This document shows, in pieces, positions 9,060 through 17,740 of a stretch of DNA of 64,000 nucleotides. The DNA lies in the NCBI RefSeq assembly GCF_028288205.1, contig NZ_JAQBOD010000006.1:16928-80927 (forward strand), given 5' to 3'. Under the pieces are notes generated by a model. The model did no database searches. It saw only the letters and a program-made list of their open reading frames with translations, and was not told the DNA's origin. Position 1 is the first letter of the stretch. Each line of letters opens with the position of its first letter. Both the position numbers and the translations under genes were made by a program. The stretch comes from Mucilaginibacter sp. GTDB taxonomy: Bacteria; Bacteroidota; Bacteroidia; Sphingobacteriales; Sphingobacteriaceae.

Positions 9060-11327
9060 TTAATCTAATCCCCAGCTTTTGTTTGGTTTTGGACCCATCT
9101 CTAACTCCAATTTACCACCAGCCACTAATTCGGCATGTGTAAATTGCGGTGTATTAATGGTTTTGCCATTGAATTTCGCGCTCTGAATGTATTTATTTAC
9201 TACAGAGCAATTGTTTGCTATCATAGTAAATTGTTTGCCATTTTGCAGATTAATAGTAACCTTTTTAAATACCGGGCTGCCTATGGTATAAATTGGACTA
9301 CCCGGCGTAATAGGGTAAAATCCCATTGAAGAAAATACCACGAAAGCTGTCATACCGCCACCGTCTTCATCACCCGGAATACCAAATACGTTGTCTTTAT
9401 ACCATAGATCTAATAACAGGCGAATATGTGCCTGTGTTTTCCACGGAGCGCCTGCATAATTGTATAAGTACGGGATATGGAAGCTTGGCTCATTACCCAT
9501 AGAGAATTCGCCTACCAGGCCTGTAGCATCAGGGAACTTGCTCCAAAATTCATACTTACTGCGGCCAAGCGGCTCGCGGAACAACTGATCCAATTTAGCC
9601 TGCATTGCAGCTTTGCCGCCCATAAGGGTTGTTAAACCCGGAATATCATGCTGTACCTGCCATAAATAGGTCCATCCGTTATTCTCATCAAAATAATCAC
9701 GACCACCAACACCACCATCAAATTTAGGATCGATGTTTATCCAGTTGCCATCTGCATCTTTAGGCATAAACATTTTTATATCGTCCTTCCACAGGTTTTT
9801 ATAGTTTTTAGACCGAGCATTGAATTTTGTATAATCATCATTCTTACCTAATTCTTTAGCCATTTGCCCAAGCGACCAATCATCAAAAGAGGTTCCTAAG
9901 GTTACCGCGACAGCTTGTCTTTTTTCAAAAGAGTTTACTTCAGGTATGGTTTCCTTCTCGCCAACTTTTAAAGCAGGATAATAACCTTTAGCATAATAAA
10001 AATCTTCTAATGTGCCTTTTGGCCCGTTGCGCCATGGCAGCATGGTAGCCTGTGTAGCATTCTTTACCATAGCATCATAAGCGGCAGGTACATCAAAATC
10101 ACGGATGCCTTTACGATAATCATCCAACAGCATTGTTGTAGAGTGGAAGCCATTCATACAAGCATGGTCGCCAAATAATACCGGGAAGGTTGGTAACCAG
10201 CCAGATTGCTGGTATTGTAACACATAAGAGTTTGCCATATCGCCTTCCAGCTTAGGGTTCAATATGGTACGTAACGGATGCAGGGCAAGGTAAGTATCCC
10301 ATGTCCAGTCATCTACATAAAACGGCCTGTTATTAGTAATTGTATGTATTTTATTATCAAAGCCGCTGTAGTACTGACCATCTTCGGTTATATTAACCAT
10401 ACGTTCGTTGCAGCGATAAAATGCTGTATAGAATGAACGTTTCTGAGCCTCGGTACCACCCTCAACATTAATTTTACCTATTACATCGGCCCATGCTTTT
10501 TCGCCTGCATTTTTAATATCGGCAAATTGTTTGCCGGTTAGCTCTTTGGTATAATTCTTTTTAGCTTGCTCGGGGCTTATGTATGATATAGCATACCTGA
10601 ACTCAATTTTGTTTGACGCGCTTTGTGCAAAACTAATAAATGAACGTACGCCTTTGCCTTCTACACTGGTTTCATCGGCTATCTTTCCATCTTTAACAAC
10701 ACCGGCCTTACCTTCGGCGCTAAATGTACCGTACAGGTAAACTTTAATGTTATCATGATAGGTTTCTGTACCGGTTACTTCTTTGCCGTTAAAGTTAAAT
10801 GAACCAACACCTGGATTTAAAAGCCCGAAAAGCAATGTTTTATGCGCTGCATTGGCCGGGAACTCAAAACGGTATAAACCTGTTTTTTTACCTGCTGTAA
10901 ACTCAACCGTTATTTCATCGTCAATTAAATAAGTGGAGTAATACCAGGGGCGTGTTACTTCCAATTCATGATCCCAGGTTTGTTTTGCGCGCCAGTCTGT
11001 AAGCGACAATACTTTTACCGATGGTTTTAAAGAAAACACCTCGCCTAAACGATGCGAAACTATACATAACGGAAAGCTGGAAATCTGGTCGTCAATATAA
11101 TCTGCCCTAATTGGATACATCCGCATTACCTGGTTAGGTAATTGAACCGTTGGGCGTGTAGGCTGCAATAAAGCGCCAACGTTACCTATCCGTGGGTCCA
11201 CATATTGTAGATTGTCTTCTTTGGCGCTGCTGCTTTTTTTCTGGGCAACAACGGGTGCGGTGCAATAAAACAAAGCTGCTATTGATAAAGAAGCTGTTGT
11301 AAATAAGCGTGAAATACTTTTATTCAT
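9060..11327 (-). CDS. GH92 family glycosidase (divergent alpha-mannosidase)
   Basis: A secreted protein of 755 residues; signal peptide to about residue 28 (APVVA-Q). GH92 enzymes are calcium-dependent exo-alpha-mannosidases acting on N-glycan or related mannosides. The family order is present: an N-terminal beta-sandwich starting YVDPRIGNVGALL, then the (alpha/alpha)6 domain with DDWTWDTYLALHPL, MGNEPSFHIPYLYNYAG (general-acid Glu, about residue 611) and PGDEDGGGMTAF (the Asp residues of the base/metal site, about 653), ending in SSMGFYPITPG. It differs from its neighbour at 11367: after the DPRIG opening it has VQLPNQVMRMYPIRADY in place of the usual HTFPGA-like segment, so it may have another substrate. 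It starts 39 bp after the other GH92 gene ends. Confidence 0.88.
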   Translation of the reverse strand: MNKSISRLFTTASLSIAALFYCTAPVVAQKKSSSAKEDNLQYVDPRIGNVGALLQPTRPTVQLPNQVMRMYPIRADYIDDQISSFPLCIVSHRLGEVFSLKPSVKVLSLTDWRAKQTWDHELEVTRPWYYSTYLIDDEITVEFTAGKKTGLYRFEFPANAAHKTLLFGLLNPGVGSFNFNGKEVTGTETYHDNIKVYLYGTFSAEGKAGVVKDGKIADETSVEGKGVRSFISFAQSASNKIEFRYAISYISPEQAKKNYTKELTGKQFADIKNAGEKAWADVIGKINVEGGTEAQKRSFYTAFYRCNERMVNITEDGQYYSGFDNKIHTITNNRPFYVDDWTWDTYLALHPLRTILNPKLEGDMANSYVLQYQQSGWLPTFPVLFGDHACMNGFHSTTMLLDDYRKGIRDFDVPAAYDAMVKNATQATMLPWRNGPKGTLEDFYYAKGYYPALKVGEKETIPEVNSFEKRQAVAVTLGTSFDDWSLGQMAKELGKNDDYTKFNARSKNYKNLWKDDIKMFMPKDADGNWINIDPKFDGGVGGRDYFDENNGWTYLWQVQHDIPGLTTLMGGKAAMQAKLDQLFREPLGRSKYEFWSKFPDATGLVGEFSMGNEPSFHIPYLYNYAGAPWKTQAHIRLLLDLWYKDNVFGIPGDEDGGGMTAFVVFSSMGFYPITPGSPIYTIGSPVFKKVTINLQNGKQFTMIANNCSVVNKYIQSAKFNGKTINTPQFTHAELVAGGKLELEMGPKPNKSWGLD

Positions 11328-11366
11328 TGTTAGCGTTTTTATAAAGGAATATTAGTTTAAAGTTAT

Positions 11367-13607
11367 TTATTCTATTTGTGATTTTGGCCTGTTAACAGCC
11401 AGCTTACCAAAATTATAATTCGGCTTGTCGCCCATGGTTATTTTAAGGTTGCCGCCTTTCATAACGTCATTGTGTTTGATAAAGCTTTTATCATATTTTA
11501 CACCATTTAGCTCCATGCTTTGGATGTAGATATTTTTGCTGCTGTTATTAATTACAGTTGTTGTAAAGAATTTACCGCCGCCCACATCAATCTTCACCTT
11601 ATCAAATAACGGGCTGCCCATTACATAAATTCCGCTTGCGGGGTTACAAGGATAAAATCCCATCGACGACATAATATACCATGATGACATGGCGCCGCAA
11701 TCTTCGTTACCGGCCAATCCGTCAATTTTATCCGTATAAAACTCGCGCATTACCTGCCTCACTTTCTCGGCGGTTTTCCATTGTACACCGGCAAAAGCAT
11801 ACATATAGGTCATGGGATGACTTGGCTCATTACCATGCGCATACATGCCTATCAGCCCCGAAATATCGGAAGATGCTTCAGCGCCCATATCGCCTGTTAC
11901 TTTAAAAAACTCATCAAATTTATCTATAAAGCCTTTATCGCCGCCCATTAAAGCAATTAAACCCTCTACATCCTGTGGTACCAGCCAGGTATATTGCCAG
12001 CCGTTGCCTTCTGTAAAGTCGCCTTTACCGTGGATAGATTTTAATGGATCGTAAGGTGTTTTCCATGAGCCATCGCTCATTTTTGGGCGAACAAATTTGA
12101 TGGACTCATCAAAATAGTTTTTATAGTAGCCCGCACGTTTGGTATACTCTTGATAATCGGCAGTTTTACCTAATTTTTTCGCCATCTGGGCAATGCACCA
12201 ATCGTCAATAGCATATTCCATCGCTTTTGATACTGATTCGTATTCTTTATCAGCAGGAATATAACCTTTCTCTTTAATGTATTTCATCCCATAATCATCA
12301 CGGGTTGATGATTTGATAAGCGCTTCGTAAGCTAAATTTACATCAAAGCCTTTGTAGCCTTTTAAATAAGCGTCAACAATTACCGGCACGGCGCTATAAC
12401 CCACCATACAATCAGTTTCGTTACCCATTAACGGCCATATAGGCAATTTGCCCTGCTGCTGGTATGCTACTAATAATGAATTAATAAAATCTTTAACTCT
12501 ATCCTGATGAATGATAGTACTTAAAGGAGCTGTTGAGCGATAGATGTCCCACAAAGAAAATTCAGAGTAATTGTTAAAGCCCGGGTTTGGATAAACTTTT
12601 TTATCTGTACCGCGATATGAGCCATCATGGTCATTAAACAATGCCGGATCTATCATAGTATGATAAAGCGCGGTATAGAAAGTTCTTTTATGGGCAAGGT
12701 CACTGGTTTCAACAGCAACTTTTGATAACTCTTTTTCCCATTTGGCTTTTGCCTGGTTAACAACGGCAGCAAAATCCCAGGCTGGTATTTCGGCATTGAT
12801 ATTTGCCAATGCGTTCTCGCTGCTAACAGGCGAAATACCTACTTTAAACGATACTGTGCCCTGGGGTTTAGCAAAGCTGATTAATCCTTTAACTTTTTTA
12901 TCTTTTAATTCGGTACCCGGTCTGGCCTCATTGGCATTAAATAGTTTAAGGTCTTTAAGTGATACAGAGCTCTTTATAGCAAACCATAATTGTTGGTTTT
13001 TTGCCCATCCGCTCGAAAAACGATAACCCAGAATGGTATGGTCATCAACCAGTTTTAAATAAGTATCAGTTGATCTGTCCTGGTTACCTTCGCTTAGGTC
13101 TATAATGATATTTTCCTGCTCATTTGCCGGGAAAGTATATTTATGGAAAGCAACACGCTCGGTAGCGGTCAGCTCAACTTTAACGCCATTATCCAGCTTT
13201 AAGCTATAATATTCAGGGCTAACAGTTTCGTTTTTATGCTTGTATTTTGATGAATAGCCTAAAACAGTTTGTGTACCCCTGTCTGTACGCGGGGCACCTG
13301 TAAAAGGCATAATTAAAACATCGCCCAAGTCGCCAATACCGGTACCGCTTAAATGGGTTTGTGCAAAACCTACACAAACGCTGTCGGCATAATAATAGCC
13401 CGAACACCAGTCCCAGCCTTTATTAATATTGTTTGGCCCCACCTGTACGGCACCATAAGGAACACTTGCGCCCATAAAGGTATGCCCGTGGCCACCTGTA
13501 CCAATATACGGATCAACATATTTTAAAAAGCTTTGTTTTGTTTGAGCGTTACCCACCGTTGCGAATAATATACAGGTGAATAAAAAAAGCAGGTTTCTTA
13601 CTTTCAT
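11367..13607 (-). CDS. GH92 family alpha-mannosidase, classical type
   Basis: A secreted protein of 746 residues; signal peptide to about residue 21 (ATVGNA-Q). The start KYVDPYIGTGGHGHTFMGA with PYGAVQVGPN is the standard opening of GH92 exo-alpha-mannosidases. Further family landmarks are TLSGTG-like QTHLSGTGIGDLGD, YHTMIDPALFND, GNEPSHPMTYMYAFAG (general-acid Glu, about residue 592), GLAGNEDCGAMSSWY (base/metal site, about 635) and SSMGFYPCNP. All key residues appear intact. It is the first gene of the CAZyme run, 249 bp after the anti-sigma factor gene ends, so it may have its own promoter in 13608-13856. The pair of GH92 genes here shares the fold but is too different to be a recent duplication. 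Confidence 0.93.
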   Translation of the reverse strand: MKVRNLLFLFTCILFATVGNAQTKQSFLKYVDPYIGTGGHGHTFMGASVPYGAVQVGPNNINKGWDWCSGYYYADSVCVGFAQTHLSGTGIGDLGDVLIMPFTGAPRTDRGTQTVLGYSSKYKHKNETVSPEYYSLKLDNGVKVELTATERVAFHKYTFPANEQENIIIDLSEGNQDRSTDTYLKLVDDHTILGYRFSSGWAKNQQLWFAIKSSVSLKDLKLFNANEARPGTELKDKKVKGLISFAKPQGTVSFKVGISPVSSENALANINAEIPAWDFAAVVNQAKAKWEKELSKVAVETSDLAHKRTFYTALYHTMIDPALFNDHDGSYRGTDKKVYPNPGFNNYSEFSLWDIYRSTAPLSTIIHQDRVKDFINSLLVAYQQQGKLPIWPLMGNETDCMVGYSAVPVIVDAYLKGYKGFDVNLAYEALIKSSTRDDYGMKYIKEKGYIPADKEYESVSKAMEYAIDDWCIAQMAKKLGKTADYQEYTKRAGYYKNYFDESIKFVRPKMSDGSWKTPYDPLKSIHGKGDFTEGNGWQYTWLVPQDVEGLIALMGGDKGFIDKFDEFFKVTGDMGAEASSDISGLIGMYAHGNEPSHPMTYMYAFAGVQWKTAEKVRQVMREFYTDKIDGLAGNEDCGAMSSWYIMSSMGFYPCNPASGIYVMGSPLFDKVKIDVGGGKFFTTTVINNSSKNIYIQSMELNGVKYDKSFIKHNDVMKGGNLKITMGDKPNYNFGKLAVNRPKSQIE

Positions 13608-13856
13608 GTTTAATTAATAGGGTTTATACTTTATAATAGGTTTGCGGGCACATCGTATCTTATGACATCGATTGCAGGTACGAATTAAGCGATAATTAAT
13701 TAATATTGAATAACAAAATGTTAATTAAGCTCCAATTTCACTTAGGTGATAAAATTGTTACCAATCAAAGGCGTAAATATTACTGCCGAAAGGCATTTTT
13801 AATAGGTACCCGAAGTAACCCTCATGAAATGTTTTTTGCCCTGTACATCAATAAAA

Positions 13857-15029
13857 TTAAGGATTTACAACTACTTGTCTTCCTTTGATCTCAAAATGCA
13901 CCTCACCGGTTAGCTCCAGTATTTTCAGCACCTCTGATAACGGTGAATTTAAGGATATATCTGCAACAAAATGATGGTCGCTTACTTTTTTATTATAAAC
14001 TATACCCACATTATAGGCTCTTGATACCTGGCGCATAATTGACGCTATATCTGCACTATCAAAATGGAACATCCCGTTTTTCCAGGCTACGGCATCATTT
14101 ACGTTAACATGGGTAGAAACTTTGTATTGCCCATCCTTTTGCAGTACTGATTCATCACCAGGTTTAAGCATAACGCTTGATTTGTCATTTACACATTTTA
14201 CCGATCCCTGCAGCAACGTGGTTTTAACTATCGCTTCATCACTATAAGCCATCACATTAAAATGAGTACCATAAACCCGCACTTCAGAATTATTAACTTT
14301 CACTACAAACGGCATCCTTTTATTTTTGGTTACCTCAAAATAGGCCTCCCCGGTAATTTCAACCAGCCGCTTATTACCGGCAAAAGCAGTAGGGTAACGA
14401 ATAGATGAGGCCGTATTTAACCATACTTGCGTGCCATCAGGCAAAGCCACACGGTATTTACCGCCGCGTGGTGTGGTAACGCTGTTATAGGCTATTGTAT
14501 TTGTAAGAGCGCCCGGGTTGTAGGCCAGTTTTCCTTTTGTTTTAATGATACTTGCATTACTTTGACTAATAACTGTATTGTCTTTAACCTTATCTAATTG
14601 TAGTGTTGAGCCGTCGGCAAGCGCAAGTATGGCACTTTCGGTAACCGGACCAATATCATTTTTTAGATCGCGCGGGGTATTGGCTACATTATCAGCCTTG
14701 TTGTTATTATTATTAAGGAACCAGCCGCCAATTGCAAGCAAACCAATAACAGATGCCGCTACAGCTATTTTAACCCACATTTGCTTTATGCCGTGGAGTG
14801 GCGCTTTTTTCACATCAATTTGCTGATGCAGCTGCGCGAGTATTTTGTTAGAGAAGCATAGATCTAATGGTTGAGGATGGTTAAGACTATCTTCAAACTC
14901 GGCCTTTAAAATCTCCTTTAACTCGTGCCCGTTGGTACTTTCTATATAATTTAAAAGCCAGTCCTTTTCTGTAAGCGATAATTCTGCTTTATTAAGTAGT
15001 TGCTTTAATTGTTCTCTTTCGTTATTCAT
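13857..15029 (-). CDS. FecR-like anti-sigma factor
   Basis: A protein of 390 residues from ATG 15029; the upstream TTG at 15038 is less likely. The N-terminal cytoplasmic part (about 1-85) would hold the sigma factor, followed by one membrane span (about 86-107, VKIAVAASVIGLLAIGGWFL) and a periplasmic FecR domain (about 170-275: TPRGGKYRVALPDGTQVWLN, VEITGEAYFEVTKN, VYGTHFNVMAY). The C-terminal part (about 315-390) matches the DUF4974 domain typical of Bacteroidota FecR proteins. It sits behind the ECF sigma gene and before GH92 genes. Normally such proteins sense a TonB receptor carrying an STN domain; neither SusC in this window appears to have one. A G7 tract and a 16-bp stem palindrome lie in the 134-bp gap to the sigma gene. 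Confidence 0.92.
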   Translation of the reverse strand: MNNEREQLKQLLNKAELSLTEKDWLLNYIESTNGHELKEILKAEFEDSLNHPQPLDLCFSNKILAQLHQQIDVKKAPLHGIKQMWVKIAVAASVIGLLAIGGWFLNNNNNKADNVANTPRDLKNDIGPVTESAILALADGSTLQLDKVKDNTVISQSNASIIKTKGKLAYNPGALTNTIAYNSVTTPRGGKYRVALPDGTQVWLNTASSIRYPTAFAGNKRLVEITGEAYFEVTKNKRMPFVVKVNNSEVRVYGTHFNVMAYSDEAIVKTTLLQGSVKCVNDKSSVMLKPGDESVLQKDGQYKVSTHVNVNDAVAWKNGMFHFDSADIASIMRQVSRAYNVGIVYNKKVSDHHFVADISLNSPLSEVLKILELTGEVHFEIKGRQVVVNP

Positions 15030-15081
15030 TTTACGCAATGGAACGCTGCCTTTATCCTCTAAATACTTCTTTCATAAAAAA

Positions 15082-15088
15082 GGGGGGG
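15082..15088. repeat. G7 homopolymer next to A6 upstream of the FecR gene
   Basis: Seven consecutive G residues on the plus strand, preceded by six A, lie 53 bases before the FecR start codon, between sigma and anti-sigma genes. Such a tract could vary by slippage and change promoter or leader spacing; that role is inferred only. Confidence 0.5.
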
Positions 15089-15117
15089 ATGATTAAAAAT
15101 ATTATTTACTATAGGGA

Positions 15118-15150
15118 AGATTTGACAACTTTTAAAAAGTTGTCAAATCT
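15118..15150. terminator. Perfect 16-bp stem palindrome between sigma and anti-sigma genes
   Basis: Bases 15118-15133 (AGATTTGACAACTTTT) pair perfectly with 15135-15150, with one unpaired base at 15134. It begins 13 bases after the sigma-factor stop codon on the minus strand. Size, one-base loop and consensus match 634-666, with every arm difference compensated, so it belongs to the same palindrome family. It may limit readthrough from sigma into anti-sigma gene. Confidence 0.7.
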
Positions 15151-15163
15151 ATTAGGTACATTA

Positions 15164-15760
15164 TCATAACATCATTTTGGCAATAACCAACAGGTAAATA
15201 CCCACTAAATGATCATTAGGATGTTTATCCACATATTCTTTAACGCTTTTAACAGCAATTGATAAATACTCTTTTACGGTGTGTTTAGATATATTGAGTT
15301 CGCGCGCTGTTTCCTCATAGCTTTTACCTTGCAGTTTGCACAAGTCAAAAACCTTTTGCTTTTGGGGCGACAGGTTTAAACAAGCCTTATTAATTAGCTG
15401 CAGCCGGGCCTCTTTTAAAAATGCGTCTGTATTATCATCATAGGCAAAATCGCCTTCTATCAGTGTAAAAGTTAAAGCCTGCTTTAAAGCCTTTTTTAAA
15501 TGGGTTAATGATTTGTTATAGCTTACTACAAACAACCAGTTAGCAACAGGTTTTTGGGGATCTAACTTTGCCCTGTTTAACCATAATGCTATAAATACTT
15601 CCTGTAAAATATTTTCAGACCCTTCGGCATCCTTCAGCAGTTTAAAAATGTTTTTATAAATAGCCGGATGATATTTAAAATAGATACTGTTATAGGCTTT
15701 TATCTCATCGTTTTGCAACCGAATGATAAGTTCAGAATCACTATAATTCTCTACACCCAT
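15164..15760 (-). CDS. ECF-type RNA polymerase sigma-70 factor (Bacteroidota FecI-like)
   Basis: A protein of 198 residues. Region 2 covers about residues 12-80 (DSELIIRLQNDEIKAYNSIYFKY, with the EVFIALWLNRAKLDP stretch) and region 4 about 120-175, with the helix-turn-helix KSYEETARELNISKHTVKEY. A short hydrophobic C-terminal tail (LVGIYLLVIAKMML) is typical of the Bacteroidota subgroup whose sigma factors have C-terminal extensions. It would direct polymerase to promoters of the adjacent GH92-GH2-esterase-GH95 genes and is held by the FecR-like protein encoded downstream. ATG at 15760 is the obvious start. An array of TTGCA repeats lies 140-200 bases upstream and may be its operator. Confidence 0.93.
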   Translation of the reverse strand: MGVENYSDSELIIRLQNDEIKAYNSIYFKYHPAIYKNIFKLLKDAEGSENILQEVFIALWLNRAKLDPQKPVANWLFVVSYNKSLTHLKKALKQALTFTLIEGDFAYDDNTDAFLKEARLQLINKACLNLSPQKQKVFDLCKLQGKSYEETARELNISKHTVKEYLSIAVKSVKEYVDKHPNDHLVGIYLLVIAKMML

Positions 15761-15900
15761 AATATAAATTCAGCAGGTAATTGATTTGGCTATAAGGTTG
15801 CAATTGGGGTAATACGTAAACCTATTTAATAAAATCAACAATTACAAAAACAAGTTCTGATTAATATAAAAATTCGACTTTTTGGGTGATACTATTTTGT

Positions 15901-15950
15901 AAGTGTTGCACCCTATTGCAAAGTGTTGCATGTATTGCGCAACGCAACAC
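15901..15950. promoter_or_regulatory. Helically phased TTGCA repeat array upstream of the sigma gene
   Basis: Five consecutive 10-base blocks: TTGCA begins at 15906, 15916 and 15926, TTGCGCAA (a palindrome) at 15935, and GCAACAC (15944-15950) is the inverse of GTGTTGC at 15903 and 15923. Ten-base spacing places all copies on one face of the helix, as for cooperatively bound regulators. The sigma gene starts at 15760 on the minus strand, so the array is in its upstream region. The binding protein is unknown. Confidence 0.5.
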
Positions 15951-15956
15951 CTTAAA

Positions 15957-15990
15957 ACAAAAAAGGGACTGCCTAAGACAATCCCTTTTG
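15957..15990 (-). terminator. Intrinsic terminator of the 32-residue membrane protein gene
   Basis: On the minus strand AAAAGGGATTG (15980-15990) pairs with CAGTCCCTTTT (15961-15971) with one G-T pair, loop of about 8, and is followed by TTGTTTT. It begins 22 bases after the stop codon of the small ORF at 16013-16111, which supports that ORF being a transcription unit. Confidence 0.75.
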
Positions 15991-16012
15991 TTAATGAGTA
16001 TGACTACTCAAA

Positions 16013-16111
16013 TTATTTTGCTGCTCTTCTAGACTCAGCTTTGTTAGCCTGGTAAGCCAATGGAATGATAATGGCGCCTAATAATGCAACAACTTCTAAT
16101 ACTACTAACAT
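16013..16111 (-). CDS. 32-residue single-span membrane protein (small protein)
   Basis: ATG at 16111, TAA at 16013-16015. The product begins MLVVLEVVALLGAIIIPLAY, one hydrophobic helix of about 18 residues, followed by a short basic tail with QANKAESRRAAK. Positive-inside logic puts the tail in the cytoplasm. The ORF is isolated and is followed after 22 bases by a clear intrinsic terminator. Its moderately GC-rich codons stand out from the AT-rich flanks. I do not recognise a family; it could be a membrane-anchored regulator of a nearby system, but nothing shows the function. It is too short to be picked up by usual gene-length cutoffs. Confidence 0.7.
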   Translation of the reverse strand: MLVVLEVVALLGAIIIPLAYQANKAESRRAAK

Positions 16112-16527
16112 AATGTTTTGATTTTAATTTAATTATTTATTCAATGATTTATAGTTTCTCAGAAAACAATTATTTCTTTCTGATATACCTTCATCTTTCA
16201 ATTTAAGGTTTAGGAGCGAGAACAAATTGCATTCTTTTGAACAGTTATCGTCACAAAATATGCCATAAAATTTTGGAGGCATATATGGTGAAAAAACGCA
16301 AATTTTGAAATTAAGTATTTAAAAAAATCATTTACAAACCAACAACTTTAATAAAAATTTAGTTGTGTTTTAAAATCGTCAAATAAAAAATACAGCGTTA
16401 TTAAAGACAAAAAAATATTTTTTTGAAAAAAGCCAGAAATACACGAAAAAATCACTGACAATTATAAATATTAGGTTTTTTTAGGTGATATAACACAATA
16501 AAACGTGTCGAAAGTAGATTTTAACCG

Positions 16528-16553
16528 AAAAAAAATGGCGTCTGACGCATTTT
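16528..16553 (-). terminator. Orphan intrinsic terminator, minus strand
   Basis: On the minus strand AAAATGCGTC (16544-16553) pairs with GACGCCATTTT (16532-16542, one bulged base) around a single A and runs into eight T residues. No ORF ends nearby; the YitT stop codon is about 230 bases upstream and has its own hairpin. Confidence 0.6.
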
Positions 16554-16748
16554 CCTGAATTTTTCCATGAAAAAAAATTCAATTACCAATCCCTTAACAT
16601 TTTTAAAAAAATTAACAGACATTTTGTCATCAACATGACACAACCTGGTTTTACTGACAATAAATCAGCAAAAATACTGCCAAACAGTTGTTTAACCCAA
16701 CAGGAAAGGCTCAGCTTTGTGTAAATAGCTTAAAAATTAGGTATGCCA

Positions 16749-16775
16749 AAAACCCGTACAGCTACTATACGGTTT
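16749..16775 (-). terminator. Probable terminator after the YitT-family gene
   Basis: On the minus strand AAAACCGTA and TACGGGTTTTT form a stem with one bulged G around a loop of about 8 bases, starting a few bases after the stop codon at 16780 and ending in a short T tract. Confidence 0.6.
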
Positions 16776-16779
16776 TAGG

Positions 16780-17664
16780 TTAGTGAGCCAATGGTTGTCG
16801 TTTAATTAGTCCGCCTCTTACTTCTGTTACCGAGTTGGTAATGATAAAAGCGTTAGGATCTATTTGCTGTACGCGGGCAACCAGCCTCTGCACATCAAGC
16901 CGGGTTATAACTGTAACTATTATATCAACTTGCTTTTCTTCAATTTCAGTTTTGCCAAAACCCCGTTCGCCTTTATATACAGTTACACCACGATGCAAAT
17001 GCCGCATTATAACATTTTTTATCAACTCGCTTTTTGGTGATACAATAGTTACTGAAGTATATTCATCAAAACCCTGAACTATATAATTTATAGTTTGTGT
17101 TGCCGCCAGGTAAGTAAGTATAGAATATAAAGCCGATTCTATCCCTAAAAAAAAGGCTGCTATACCAAATATAAAAATATTAATAACCAGGATGATTTGC
17201 CCTATAGATAAAACAGAGTGCGGATTAATATAAACTGCTAACAATTCGGTTCCGTCTATTACGCTGCCGCCCCGCATAGCCAGGCCTATTCCGGTGCCTA
17301 AAAAGAATCCGCCAAAAACGGCTGTCAGTAATTTATCCTTAGTTATTAACGGGAAGCTTACAAAATATAATACCAGGGCTAAAACTACAATTGCCGTCAA
17401 CGTTTTAATAGCAAAGAGTTTATCAATCCGCTTATAACCCAACCAAATAAACGGAATATTAATAATCAGGATCAATATAGATATTGGCCACCCGGTAATG
17501 GAGCTTATTAACAAGGATATACCCGTAACACCGCCATCAATAAACTCATTTGGTATTAAAAATCCTTTTAACCCAAACGCGGCACTAACTATGCCAATGG
17601 CAATCATTATAATTCTGGTAATTTCTATGCGCCGGTATGCTTGCTTCCTGTTCATATACTTCAT
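16780..17664 (-). CDS. YitT family membrane protein with C-terminal DUF2179
   Basis: A protein of 294 residues. Residues about 14-215 contain five or six hydrophobic segments (IIMIAIGIVSAAFGLKGFL, ISILILIINIPFIWLGY, AIVVLALVLYFVSFPLI, AVFGGFFLGTGIGLAM, IGQIILVINIFIFGIAAFFLG) with the family motif NEFIDGGVTGISLL near residue 36. The soluble C-terminal part (about 220-285) starts YTSVTIVSPKSELI and matches DUF2179, a small alpha/beta domain thought to bind a ligand. The molecular function of YitT proteins is not established. It is on the same strand as the FucP-like transporter 76 bp upstream but shows no functional tie to it. Confidence 0.9.
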   Translation of the reverse strand: MKYMNRKQAYRRIEITRIIMIAIGIVSAAFGLKGFLIPNEFIDGGVTGISLLISSITGWPISILILIINIPFIWLGYKRIDKLFAIKTLTAIVVLALVLYFVSFPLITKDKLLTAVFGGFFLGTGIGLAMRGGSVIDGTELLAVYINPHSVLSIGQIILVINIFIFGIAAFFLGIESALYSILTYLAATQTINYIVQGFDEYTSVTIVSPKSELIKNVIMRHLHRGVTVYKGERGFGKTEIEEKQVDIIVTVITRLDVQRLVARVQQIDPNAFIITNSVTEVRGGLIKRQPLAH

Positions 17665-17740
17665 ATTAAATGTTATATGAAATATAAGTAAATCTATACG
17701 AAACTAATAGCCCTGCTGTTCTTTTTTATTTCTTGCAGAT

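Larger units (their letters stand above)
16112..16779. other. Gene-less AT-rich stretch of 668 bp with an orphan terminator
   Basis: No coding frame is convincing here. The part next to 16112 must hold the promoter of the small membrane protein gene. A minus-strand terminator-like hairpin lies at 16528-16553 and another at 16749-16775 just after the YitT gene. The interval between these, about 16554-16748, could be a long 3' UTR or a small RNA. The rest is A/T-rich without repeats I can name. Confidence 0.5.

Noticed and set aside
9060..13607. Recent tandem duplication of GH92 genes
   Set aside because: The two proteins share motifs only; large parts differ, including the N-terminal loop, so they are old paralogues.
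13706..13888. Plus-strand 60-codon ORF in the gap before the GH92 genes
   Set aside because: It overlaps the end of the FecR gene and its product shows no domain or signal; chance ORF in AT-rich DNA.
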